A stretch of 64,000 bases of DNA from Anastatus disparis. Lineage: Eukaryota > Arthropoda > Insecta > Hymenoptera > Eupelmidae. The first letter of the stretch is position 1. Every line of letters starts with the position of its first letter. Location: positions 186,001 to 250,000 of the forward strand of contig JAFFSR010000364.1 of assembly GCA_017163975.1 (NCBI GenBank). The letters run 5' to 3'. The notes beneath the pieces are model-generated. The model was not told the DNA's origin, ran no database searches, and was given only the letters and a program-made list of their open reading frames with translations. This document shows positions 32,028 through 42,348 of the stretch, piece after piece. Position numbers and translations under genes: made by a program.

Positions 32028-35000
32028 TACATGCCCTTAGGATAATGAAATATTTCTTGAATTGATACCAGCGAGGTTAAAGATTCTAGATACTCTAATA
32101 TTGCTTGTAGAAGATAATTATAATTATTGACAGGAATTTCCTCGGTAATTTGATAATAATTAATTATTTTAACTATCTGTTGATTTAGTAATTATTTAAA
32201 AGCATTGTTTAATAATTCATGTAGTTTATTCAATTGATTTAGTTGATTTATATCATAAAATATTTAAAATGATTTTTTTTTCTTAAACCTCGCTTGCGTC
32301 ACGTTATTTTGGGAACGTTGGCAGTATAATTTGAATTTTTAAATTTATTAACACTAAATTTTAATTAATTACGTATATATTTTATATCAATTGAAATTGA
32401 TAATTAATATATTTAAAAATTGAATAAATTCAACTTCTATGATCAAAATAATTATCAAGTATAATTTAATTTTGTTGAACTGTTTTATTTTCAATCTAAA
32501 TTTTGTAAATTGATTCTGTAAACACAACTCAAGTTAAAAACATATGTAAGTATATGAATATATGGTAATCATGTTTATTTCAATTTCACTACGCAAAATC
32601 TTTGACACATTTGTTAGTTGCAATGATTCCACAAATAAATTTTTCATTAATATGCTTTATTTTTTTATGAATACTGCTACTGCAATAATTTTGAATCTTT
32701 TATTTTATTAAATAAAAAAGTATCTCAATATAAGCAAGCAACAAAGATCATATGGAATTTACCAAAAACAATTTAATATAGTGTCATGGTCAATGTATAA
32801 TGTTTTTTGTTTTAGAAATCATAACAAATTATCCTTTGCCTTACAAAACTTTTAATGAATTATTTCCAATATGTGTGCTTATTGTTTAATATTTTAATTT
32901 TTATTAGCAAAAGCTATTTTAGGTTATAAATTGCAATTCGACTATAAAATATTAAAAAATGATTAATTTTATTCTCCTATTATTGTTAAAAGTTCTTTTA
33001 TTAAATTAATACTTAAAATTTAGACTTTGGAATCACTAAATCATATATGGTTATCTAGTACATAAAAGGTGGACTGCACAAGGCTATCAAGTTGTTTTTA
33101 TGATTTACATATTAAATTTGAAAACAATAATTTAATAAAAGCTTTCAAATACGATTTTATAGATAAGAGCTGAAATAGAAAAACTAACAATTGTAACAGT
33201 CATTATTAGTAAAATAACTGTTATTTAGAAAAAATTTATGAGGAAAATACAGCTTGTGTAGTGTTATTTCAAAATAACTGATTTTCTTGTTTTATTAAAG
33301 TATTCTTTATATTACTATATGTATGCTTAATTCATTCGTTCAATCCATTAAAAATATAACATTTGCATTAATTTAAGTTTTTTGGAATAATTTATTGTTT
33401 TTCGCCTAATCAACTTAGTCTTTTATAAATGTTATAACGATATCTTATATGTATTATGTACAGTATATCAAGTTTTATTAAAACTTGTTTGTTTATTGTC
33501 TACTCAATAGAACTCCCTTAAGTATAATCTTATTTATGTAAAAATTAAACAAATTTTTGCTTTGATTACTGCACATCCCCTAAGCATCATATTTATGAAA
33601 ATAATTTTCAGTATCTTTAACGGATCACACTAAACTTTTTTTATTGTATTTTATATATTTTAATGTTTTAACAAAAATAGTCATCATTTATTATGATAAA
33701 AAATATGATTTTTCAACAAGTATTACTATTATTTAATTTCAGATGAACATTTTAATAATATGAGTAATGAAACCAAAAATTGTGATATTGGTGTTCACAC
33801 TAAAACCGAGTGCCATTTAAGTTACTACACGAAATTAAAATGCTTACATGATATCAAATCTTTAGATGCGGTGGATATTTCACTTCTCAATTACAGAATT
33901 GATCATTTTCATGAAATTTTAAAGGGCACAATTTGTGATCATCATAAAAACATATATTTAACCTATTTTACTTCCCATAAGCGTATATGCTGTGATCCTT
34001 TCAAAAAGCATAAAAAGACTATCAAAGATCAGCTCAGGATACTTAAGCAAGAATTTTTTTCTAAAGTTCTCGATTGCTTATACTTAAAAATAATACCTGG
34101 TGACAAAATCTGCCATAATTGTGAAAGAACTTTACTTGAAAAAATCACATCTCTAACAGTAAGCTCCAATACTTGGTGAAAAAAATTTAGTTAATAGTAG
34201 CAATGAAGTACAGTCAAGATGTTCTGAAAGAATTAGAAAATTAGAACAAATTTCTTACAATGATTGTAATGAACAACCTGAAAGTCAGAATTCAACTTCC
34301 ACTATTCAGAGCAATGCTAGTAATTTTTCAGATGTCACTTCATTAAGTCAAGACAAATACGTAATAAATACTATACTGAATGGTCTTAAGTTACCTAATT
34401 TAAATGATTACAAATTTAATAAGACCAGGCGAAGAAATGATGCTGAAAATGTTATATACGATGTTTGCAACAATTTTACTAAAGTTATGGCAAAAGCAAC
34501 TAATTTTGATCTTGTTGTTTCTGAACCTGTCTCAAGAAACATCATAGAAGATTCTTCTAACCTTAGGGAACTTTTGTCGAACTTACAAAAAAAGTTTGAA
34601 TCAGTTAAAACTGTCAAAGAAAAACTCGAAATTTTGGCATTGTTGCCAAAAGATTGGAAAAGGAGCACAATTCTACAATTTTTTAACTGTAACAATTACA
34701 TGCTCGAACAACTTGATAAGTTTAAAGAAATGGACGGTAAGACCTTGATGTAATTTATAGAACCTAAAGTATATGGGTAACTGTTTACGAAAGTGAAATC
34801 TCACATCCCGGCTAAATAAATTTTTAATTATAACGAATGAATTTTTTTCGTGAAGTATAATGGTAATCATACCATTTTAATAAACCTAATACGATAATTT
34901 AACTTGAAAAAATAATCCAAATCCAGAATTTATTCTCGAATTGACTCCTATTCGATTTCAAAATACGTGTTCACGTGGTTTTATATGTTATTTATTTAAG

Positions 35001-35448
35001 AATTTTAAATATTTCAATTTCTTTCAAGATTTTAACAAATAACAATTATTGTGATCTCCGCGGACTTAAAATACGAACAATCAGCTCACGACATTAACAC
35101 ACAGTGATGTCAAATACATGTTGACAGCTGAATAAATGCAAAAATTCACAAGGAGAAATTAAAATTTATACTTTTACAGATAATAGCCCATATACCATAA
35201 GTATTACAGACAAATAAAAAAACGCTTTTTTTCTTAGTAACATCAAAACTTTCAAATTAAAAAATTATAAAAAATTTGAAAAAATGGTTAAAAATATTTA
35301 CTAAAAGAATGGTACCAACAAAAGATCTTCATCTAAGTCAAAAATATTTCACGTACTTACAAGTTACTTGAAATAAAAATATTTAAAATTTCATACTAAG
35401 CGTTTTGAAAAAAAGTTTTTTTTTACTCCATTATAATAAATATAGTTT

Positions 35449-35846
35449 ATGTCCTCGTAGGCCGTATTCGTGTCAGTATGTAAAGAGCATGCTAAATTTG
35501 TATTGGCATCCCATATGTCTCAGACGCGCTCCTCGACTTATTGCAAGAATTATATGTCTTCCTGAGACATATTGAGACTCAATATGTCTCAGGAGAAATC
35601 AATATGGCATCACCGATCCTACTATGTTTCGTTCAATATGTCAAAGAGCAATCATATTGAACGTAGGTTAGTAAAAAAAAATGACTCGCGCTTCGATAGC
35701 AGCTATACTCATTACAAAATGTCAATCTAAGAAACAAAAGATAAAATCAATAGAACTAAAATTTAATTTTAAAAGTATTGAAAAAAAGATTAATATTTTC
35801 AACTAATAAGTTATATTTCCTCATACGGCCTACTTCGGACATAAAA
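35449..35846. mobile_element. MITE of about 400 bp in the transposase intron
   Basis: TTTATGTCCTCGTAGGCCGT at the left is mirrored by ACGGCCTACTTCGGACATAA at the right. The interior has several GAGACATATTGAG / CAATATGTCTC inverted pairs. Confidence 0.65.
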
Positions 35847-35851
35847 TCATC

Positions 35852-36015
35852 TATGTCCTTTGGCCGTATTCAGGTGGAATCTGAATCTCGAACAATGTTT
35901 GCCGCTTGAGCAGAAATCTACCTCGGGCGCGCTTCGCGCGCCCTCGGCAATTTCAGCTCAAGCGACAAAGATTGTCCTCGATTCATATTCCACCTGAATA
36001 CGGCCAAAGGACATA
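35852..36015. mobile_element. 164-bp foldback MITE
   Basis: TATGTCCTTTGGCCGTATTC and the exact complement form the ends. The whole element folds on itself around GGGCGCGCTTCGCGCGCCC. It is related in its termini to the MITE next to it. Confidence 0.85.
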
Positions 36016-36185
36016 TATAACTAATATTTCGACACAAGTGCTTTTTTCTATAACGAGCATAAGATTAAGCACCCGAGTGGAGCGAGTCAAGATTTTGGCC
36101 CGAGTAAGATTGTCGCTTGAACAAAGTGAGGGCGTCAAATTCATACAAGGGACACAAATCTCCGTCGCTACCGTGGTGCATATGC

Positions 36186-36348
36186 TATTTTTTAACTTGA
36201 GGGACGAGAAATCCGTATTTTCTTTTTACTTTTGCGAGCACGTGAATAGTACATTCTTGCCCGCAAAAAGCGTGTTAAAATGTACTAGCGCTCGCAAAAG
36301 TGAACCGGAAAGACGTATTTCGCATTTGGAGGGTTAAAAAATAACTTT
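36186..36348. repeat. Imperfect hairpin repeat with CTTTTGCGAGC arms
   Basis: ATTTTTTAAC..ACTTTTGCGAGC at the left is mirrored by GCTCGCAAAAGTGA..GTTAAAAAAT at the right. It contains AATAGTACATTC, and the CpG tract GTGAGGGCGTC lies just upstream. Confidence 0.6.
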
Positions 36349-37256
36349 GGCACATATTCTGAAAAACATTTTATGTTACAATTCTGTAAGAAATCAAAAA
36401 AGAAAATGTTTATAGTGCCTAATTCCCAAATTGATACACACTGCATTAAATATATCACAGCATGAAATATTTTATTATAATCACTTTCAATAAATAATAT
36501 GAATTATTGTTTTTAATTTTTTTTATTTTCATTACATTCTTCTATATTAGCCATATATTGAACACGAGTGATATGATAATAAAGAGAACGTCATGACATT
36601 AATTTAAACAAATATTATCTGAATTACAAAATAAAGAACCTGATGTTTTTGGCTCAAAGTGTGTCAGTTAAATTCTTAATTATTACATTTATGAGCGATA
36701 AATTCTAATTTGAATTGAATATTTTTAATTCATTAATACATTTATTACAGATTTTGCAAATAATATTACAACTTACGTGAGAAAAAGTTACGCACGGATT
36801 TCTATAGAAATAAATCAGCTCATTAGTAATTACTACTTAAATGACGAAAATACCTACACTTGCCCAGGAAAAAGGCAATATGTGTCAACTTACGATAATG
36901 GGAAAAAAGTTTTTATTAAAAAAAAATTGCTTCTGTACCCAGTTAACGATTTATATTAGCACAATCAATTTTTCTGAATGAACTCTTGCTAGAAATTAAT
37001 TTTTGCCTCTTTTAATCAATATTGAAAGGAAATAAAATTTTTTGAGAATAAATTTCTATGTGTGTTTAAATTGTGCGTCAGAAGAGGTTAACTTCATTAA
37101 ATTTATAAATACATACAAACATGTGACAACTTTAATGGAAATGAATGGTGATGAAAAATTAGGACTTCAGAAAAAAAGACAATCATTTTAGTTTAAAAAA
37201 AAACTTCTAGGTGCACTGGAAGCGACGATATGACAATTATAATCGCAAAATTCTAA

Positions 37257-38156
37257 ATTGCGTAAAATGGACGTTCACAGATTTGGTACTTTGAAATTCA
37301 CTATGAATTTAACTGGTCATTGCATCGCTCCCATAGCACTTAGAGACTTTATCCAGTGTTCAAATTGAGAGTTTTGAGGTCTTATTTTATAATTCGTTGT
37401 ATGATTTGTACTTTAGCACTTTCAAAATGCTGTAAGAGAGCAAAGCCTCTAAACAAATCAGCGTACTTGGGAAACAAAATACTTGAAAATACTCGATTTT
37501 CAGCGTCTAAAATAACTAACTCAAAGGCAAATAGCCAAGGGTTTCTCGATGAAAAGTTGTTGTTGATATAAAAAAGTATTCCCAAAAAATTTTTTTTGCA
37601 ATTTGGAGTTGATAGAAATGCACAGTATGACTTCAAAAATGGCAAAAACGCGATTTTTACGAAAATTGCAATATTCAAACAGCTGTAACTCCGTTCTCTA
37701 ACAATCGATCTTAACGTTCCATAGCTTATTTTAAAGCTTATGATAATACCTTTCAAACGCAGCCTGTTGTAAGTGTTTTCATTAAAAACGTTGCCTTCAG
37801 CAGCAGTTTGAATACTGATAGTTTTTGATTTTTTCAGTTTACTTAATTCTTTCGTCAGAAGAAGGTAAGTAATCTATAATTCTGAAAAAATTTTTATTAA
37901 TATTTGAAAAATATACGAAAAAAATTAGATGTTACAGATTAAAATTGGTTCACTGGGTGACGAGTTATGATAGTTTGAAAACAGGCTTAAAAGGGCTATT
38001 TTTGACGCTTTTGTGCTTATATCTCCGGTTCTAGGGCCACTAGAGCGCTGAAATTTTCACTGAATACTTATTTTATATGATGAAAAAACATACTTCAATT
38101 TGGTACAGATCCGAGGACCCTCCTCACAAAACTTACAGAAAAGTAAAAAACTTGCT
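37257..38156. repeat. Element 2 right terminal inverted repeat
   Basis: Inverted counterpart of 30350-31394, without the 253-bp MITE. Confidence 0.9.
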
Positions 38157-38379
38157 CATATATATACATCTATTATAGGCTATAGCCGTACTATGCATAT
38201 ACACATACACATCCATCAGCACGCGTACATTGACATAACCTCCCAAACCTTACATTTCATTTCTTTGCCCAACCGTTGGTTAACCGTCGGTCCACCCTTC
38301 TTCTAACCGTTAGCTACCCTGTTAAAAAAAATCAGGTGATAAATCACCTGATTTCTCAGGTGATTTAGCATAGTGCAGG

Positions 38380-39495
38380 GGCAAACTACATAAGTCGTAG
38401 CCTATTAAGGTTCTCGATTCCACCTAGGTTTTTTTATGTATTTTGACCTGCTGAATCCGAATTTTTGGGTAGAAAGTCTGAAAATGGCGCATTTAATAAT
38501 TATTAACAATTTTTATAAACAAATTAGAAAAATGCTTTATTTAAAAAAAAAAAAGTCTATCATATTCTTTAGGTCATATTGACCAAAAAAGGTTCTTATG
38601 AACATATTGCAAAAATGCACTAAATCGACAGAAAAAAATCGCAAAGTTTGAAAAAGCGCGATTTTGCAAAACTTTGACAGCCTAGAGCTCAGCTTCTACT
38701 TTTTAATATTAACTCACAATAGCTTAAATTGTACGTTAAAATGTAAACTTAAAGATTACAGTGATTGGCGTCAGTATTTATAATGATTACATTACCTAAT
38801 AATCGCTCAAAAAAGTACCATTTACGCGCGCCCGCGCGCCGTCCTGCGACGCCAGGGCCTGTACGTAGGTAAGTTGTATATAAATAAATAAGACGTAGTT
38901 CACTAATATCCTCGATTCTACTCAAGGTTTTTTTACTTATTTTTATCCGATGAATCCGAATTTGTTTGGTAGAAAGTCTAAAATTGGCACCTTCAATTAT
39001 TATTAACAATTATTATAAAGAGAATTTTTAAAAACCGCAGTTTTTGTTCTACAAAAAATTGAAAAATCGTGGTTTTTTAAACTTTTAGAATTTTTCGCAC
39101 GGATACACTACATTTTAGCGAAAAATTTATAATAATATTTTTTGTTCAAAATATTTTTTTGAGCAAAAAAGATTCCTATAAATTTTTTGTAGGACATAAA
39201 ATGTGGGTTTTAAAAATTTTGTTTATAATAATTGTTAATAATAATTAAAGTTGCCAATTTTAGACTTTCTACCAAACAAATTCGGATTCATCTAATAAAA
39301 ATACGTAAAAAAAGCTTGAGTAGAATCAAGGACATTAGTGAACTACGTCTTATTTATTTATATACAACTTACCTACGTACAGGCCCTGGCGTCGCAGGAC
39401 GGCGCGCGGGCGCGCGTAAATGGTACTTTTTTGAGCGATTATTAGGTAATGTAATCATTATAAATACTGACGCCAATCACTGTAATCTATATGTT
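38380..39495. repeat. 512-bp-period repeat family, left part (inverted and direct copies)
   Basis: Two units in reverse orientation (diverged about 38380-38690, close copy about 38690-39030) meet one unit in forward orientation (about 39040-39495). Landmarks are AGACTTTCTACC, the CpG-rich GGACGGCGCGCGGGCGCGCG and TACTGACGCCAATCACTG. The forward unit is cut at 39495 by the Polinton. Confidence 0.85.
39490..39495. repeat. Polinton target site duplication, left
   Basis: TATGTT, repeated at 57369-57374. Removing the element rejoins the 512-bp repeat unit. Confidence 0.95.
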
Positions 39496-39562
39496 AGTAG
39501 ATAAGCTATAGGCATACTGGATCAGGTTCATTCTGGATCACCCCCTCTCTCCTCAAAGTGAT
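39496..39562. repeat. Polinton left terminal inverted repeat
   Basis: AGTAGATAAGCTATAGGCAT...CTCAAAGTGAT, identical over 67 bp to the complement of 57302-57368. The start is itself mirrored at 39611-39643 (see findings). Confidence 0.97.
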
Positions 39563-39682
39563 ACAGAATCCGTACGCATTGTAGATCGCCTCAGTGATCT
39601 AGAATCCGAACGTGATCCAGAATGCCTATAGCGTTTTCTACTATTTTTTTTTCTTTAATTTTTTTTTTTTTTTCTTTTTTTC

Positions 39683-40156
39683 TTACAAATGATTTTGTGA
39701 GAGATAGAATAATTTCATGAGTTTGACATTGTGTAGTGCACAGACAGTTTTATAAATTGGATTATGGTTTGTGCATATGGTAACACACTTGAAAGATGGT
39801 TTTGATGGATAGCCGTATTGATTGATGTTATAAGCAGGAAACTTGAATCGTAACAGCCATTTACGTTTGAATTCATTCAGAACAAAAATTTTAGTAGCAT
39901 CATGTAAATATTCACGAAGTAAGTTTGCAATTTGAGAGTAGTCAAGCTTATCAGTGTTCCAAGCTATTCCGTGATTATGTTTGAGGCGAATGTTTTCTTC
40001 TTGTAATTCGTCAGAGAGCCTTTTCCATGAAAAAGGTTTTTTGAATAGATGAACGATAGGATCACCACTGTCGTTGAAAGGAATGATTGCTATTTCCTTT
40101 AGAACATATTCACCACCCATTTGCTTAAAACCAATCATGTCTACCGCATATTCCAT
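39683..40156 (-). CDS. Polinton 'QGF'-type ORF, paralogue A
   Basis: An intact 157-aa frame. It aligns with the spliced gene at 52829-53795: AVDMIGFKQ with YICDIQGFQ, YVLKEIAI with FIFKEVSF, NHGIAWNTDKLDYSQI with HHGIAWNSGDIPYHRL, followed by KIFVLNEFKRKWL with KLFVKGEQKVQWL. The D-x-x-GF plus conserved E arrangement could suit an RNase H-fold nuclease, but that is a guess. Proteins of this type are common in arthropod Polintons (recalled). This copy has no intron. The product would act in element replication or in the host cell. Confidence 0.7.
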   Translation of the reverse strand: MEYAVDMIGFKQMGGEYVLKEIAIIPFNDSGDPIVHLFKKPFSWKRLSDELQEENIRLKHNHGIAWNTDKLDYSQIANLLREYLHDATKIFVLNEFKRKWLLRFKFPAYNINQYGYPSKPSFKCVTICTNHNPIYKTVCALHNVKLMKLFYLSQNHL

Positions 40157-40195
40157 TTCGAAATATTAATTTTTTTACGTAAAAGTGAAGATAAT

Positions 40196-41467
40196 TCAGA
40201 CAAGCTTCCGAACATCTCCACTAATAGGATTGTACTGAATGATGCGATCGTGTAAGATCATGCAATAAGCTGAAGTATTAGCTGGAAAGTCAGTTTGAGA
40301 CTCAAATTCTAGACGTACATCGACAGGAGCGCTCTTTAGAGATTCATTTTATCGTGAACAATCAATAACTATGAGTGGTTCAGAGTTGATAAACTGAGAC
40401 TTTGTCAACAATGGCTGTGAATCTCTTCCGTAATAGCTTTTCTGAAAATTAGCATACATATCATAGAGAATAGCAAATTGATTCTTAGATATGTCAAGAT
40501 TGAGATTGCTGTACGGATAATATTGCGAATTCAAGAAAAGTCTCACATTACTAATATTACAGTGGTCGAAGCGACTGGCATTTTTAGATCTTGAACCTTT
40601 TTTTCCCGATTGTAATCCAAAAATCACGAAACGTGGTTTCTCCAATTGATTTGAAGTTTTTACCGTCCAGGCGTGTTTATTTGTTGTTGGAAGAAGAGGA
40701 TATTCAAATAACTTCCATGAACGAAAACTCATAGAAATAGGATTATCTTTGCCAATGAAATTTAACAGCTGGATTTTTTGTTTATCTGATGCAATAACAT
40801 ATGGCATTAACCACTCTATCTTTGATATTTTTATTTGATAAGGTTCATATGTGGTTGCATTGTTGGCTACAGTACCTTCCTGTATTATAGCATTCAGGTC
40901 ATTTCTTGATCTTGTGAGAATGAGTTCATGTTTCATATTAATAACAATTTTTTTGTAATCTTCTGCGAAGCCTAAAATCATACTTAGAGGGATAGAAACG
41001 TCAAAATTTCCATGAGCATCTACAATTGTTTTGTTTGCTTCTTCAACACCAAGCCAGCCTGCATTTTCTAATGTTAGAGTCTGATTTGGATTAGATGAAG
41101 TGCATCCCTTCATGAGACTACTCAAACCAACAGTTTTACTTTTATCTACCTCTACAGCATTAAGTTCATATCGAATTTCATCAAACAGATGACAAATGCC
41201 ATTGTTAACGAAATTAGTTTTAGTTAGTGCTTGTCCATCTGGTTTTTGTAATTTTCCACATACATGGATGTAACTACATGATGGTAAGAGGCATAAATCT
41301 TGATGCTGAATAGAAATACGGATTTCATCACTGTTATTGAAACTTAATGTGGAGTATAGTTGATGTGCGTGAACCTCATAATGAGCAATAGACTCACCGA
41401 ATGCGACACCTGATTGAATGCTTAGAATTTCGTCCATTTTTCTGAAAGCAGCAGAGAATGATACCAT
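40196..41467 (-). pseudogene. MCP: Polinton major capsid protein (double jelly-roll), one in-frame stop
   Basis: The first 372 codons (MVSFSAAFRKMDEILSIQ...) are open. They contain EWLMPYVIASDKQKIQLLNF and RSWKLFEYPLLPTTNKHAW, typical of Polinton double jelly-roll capsid proteins. A TAA at 40349-40351 interrupts the frame 50 codons before the natural TGA at 40196-40198. The continuation (DVRLEFESQTDFP, ending DVRKLV) is clearly the original C-terminus, so full length is 423 aa. The ATG directly follows the TAA of the 48-aa ORF. Capsid assembly by the truncated form is doubtful. Confidence 0.88.
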
Positions 41468-41614
41468 TTATCTTTTCCCACGTACTTTGAGACCTATGCT
41501 TTTGAGAAACTGGATGCTCTTTCGTGTTAGCGGTTTGAGTACCTTTGGACGACTGATGGTGGGTTGACATGATGGCTGACTTATATGCACACTTGGATTG
41601 TAAACGATTCCCAT
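41468..41614 (-). CDS. 48-aa Polinton ORF between minor and major capsid genes
   Basis: The frame starts MGIVYNPSVHISQPSCQ and ends SIGLKVRGKR; it is basic with a hydrophilic N-terminus. Its ATG overlaps the stop of the minor capsid gene (TAATG), and its TAA is immediately followed by the ATG of the major capsid gene. The tight spacing suggests a transcript translated by termination-reinitiation. Similar short basic ORFs occur at this position in other Polintons (recalled), but the function is unknown; a small packaging or core peptide is possible. Confidence 0.65.
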   Translation of the reverse strand: MGIVYNPSVHISQPSCQPTISRPKVLKPLTRKSIQFLKSIGLKVRGKR

Positions 41615-42285
41615 TATACAGATTTTATGTGAAGTCTAATAGTAATTTCCTCTCCTCGGAAATTCACTAAATTTCCGTCTTGATCAACGATTCGGATTTG
41701 AAGATGATCTATACTCTTAACATTGAGTGGTAAATATATGACATGCGATGGAACTTCTATGATTTTATATCCTGGAGGAACTTTCGGGAAAAACTCATGG
41801 ATCGTGTGAACTTTTTTGTCGTTGATGTAAGCACCTGTAGTAATATAACACTCTACTCTGAGTGCGTTTATTTTCAATATCTTTACAGGTAAATCAGAGC
41901 TGTGATGAATGTCTTCATGAAGAACGCGACGAGAGAAACCGAGAAGACTGCCTATTGAATCGCGAGGTCTAAGATCTATCTGATGGCTGCAATAAATTTC
42001 ACTTCTGAGAGTATTGTTGTTAGCTTTCAAGGAAAACTCGATGTCTTTAGATTTCAAATCTTTTTGCAAAAATTGATTAATAGCATTAATTTCATAACTG
42101 CCAGTAGGAATAGTAATAATCTTCTCTCCGTTTATATAAAGTTTATTATTCGAATCGTCAACATTGGGAATCGAGTTGAATGTTAAAAGTTCAACTAAAC
42201 CCAAAACAAAATTCTTATGCTGTGGTAGTTCTATTGAAGGAAAATATTGCGCTCCTAAGATAGAAGATTGGCCTGAAAGACTCAA
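41614..42285 (-). CDS. Polinton minor capsid protein (penton-like, single jelly-roll)
   Basis: An intact 223-aa frame. NFVLGLVELLTFNSIPNVD, TIPTGSYEINAINQFL, SIGSLLGF and the C-terminal LQIRIVDQDGNLVNFRGEE match the pattern of the Polinton minor capsid / penton homologue. Its stop overlaps the next ATG by one base. It would occupy capsid vertices together with the major capsid protein. Confidence 0.85.
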   Translation of the reverse strand: MSLSGQSSILGAQYFPSIELPQHKNFVLGLVELLTFNSIPNVDDSNNKLYINGEKIITIPTGSYEINAINQFLQKDLKSKDIEFSLKANNNTLRSEIYCSHQIDLRPRDSIGSLLGFSRRVLHEDIHHSSDLPVKILKINALRVECYITTGAYINDKKVHTIHEFFPKVPPGYKIIEVPSHVIYLPLNVKSIDHLQIRIVDQDGNLVNFRGEEITIRLHIKSV

Positions 42286-42348
42286 AGTGAAACTATCTTC
42301 TATGACTGTTTGAAAAAGAATGATCCTGCTTATCTGAAAACTCTTGTT

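Larger units (their letters stand above)
31395..33742. other. Element 2 internal AT-rich region
   Basis: Apart from the palindromes at 31815-32027 this is AT-rich sequence without a recognisable exon. A first transposase exon may be hidden here, because the first visible exon starts at a splice-acceptor-like TTTAATTTCAG. Confidence 0.5.
33743..36961 (+). pseudogene. Element 2 transposase, N-terminal half in exons
   Basis: The first visible exon follows an acceptor ending at 33742 and encodes CCDPFKKHKK and PGDKICHNCERTLL, a Cys/His-rich module like that of element 1. One frameshift lies near 34160-34166, after which the frame stays open to 34753 (LLPKDWKRSTILQFF). A consensus donor, G|GTAAGA, lies at 34738 and an acceptor TTATTACAG ends at 36750. 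The joined reading continues in phase into TTYVRKSYA, ISNYYLNDENTYTCPGK and KLLLYPVNDLY, then stops at 36957-36959. The corresponding part of element 1 runs on to the DDE-like domain, but here only about 300 bp remain before the right inverted repeat. The catalytic half is absent. Confidence 0.7.
30350..38156 (+). mobile_element. Element 2: DNA transposon with long terminal inverted repeats
   Basis: Ends AGCAAGTTTTTTACTTTTCT and the complement open inverted repeats of about 0.9-1.0 kb. Flanks are TATA-rich on both sides (CTATATATA and CATATATATAC), so a 4-bp duplication is possible but not clean. The 7.8-kb body contains exons of a transposase related to that of element 1, but the catalytic part is missing. 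The first intron-like region is loaded with MITEs. It is therefore a non-autonomous derivative. Confidence 0.85.

Noticed and set aside
35906..36337. A 143-aa plus-strand frame
   Set aside because: It runs through a foldback MITE and a CpG-rich hairpin repeat, so composition explains the open frame.
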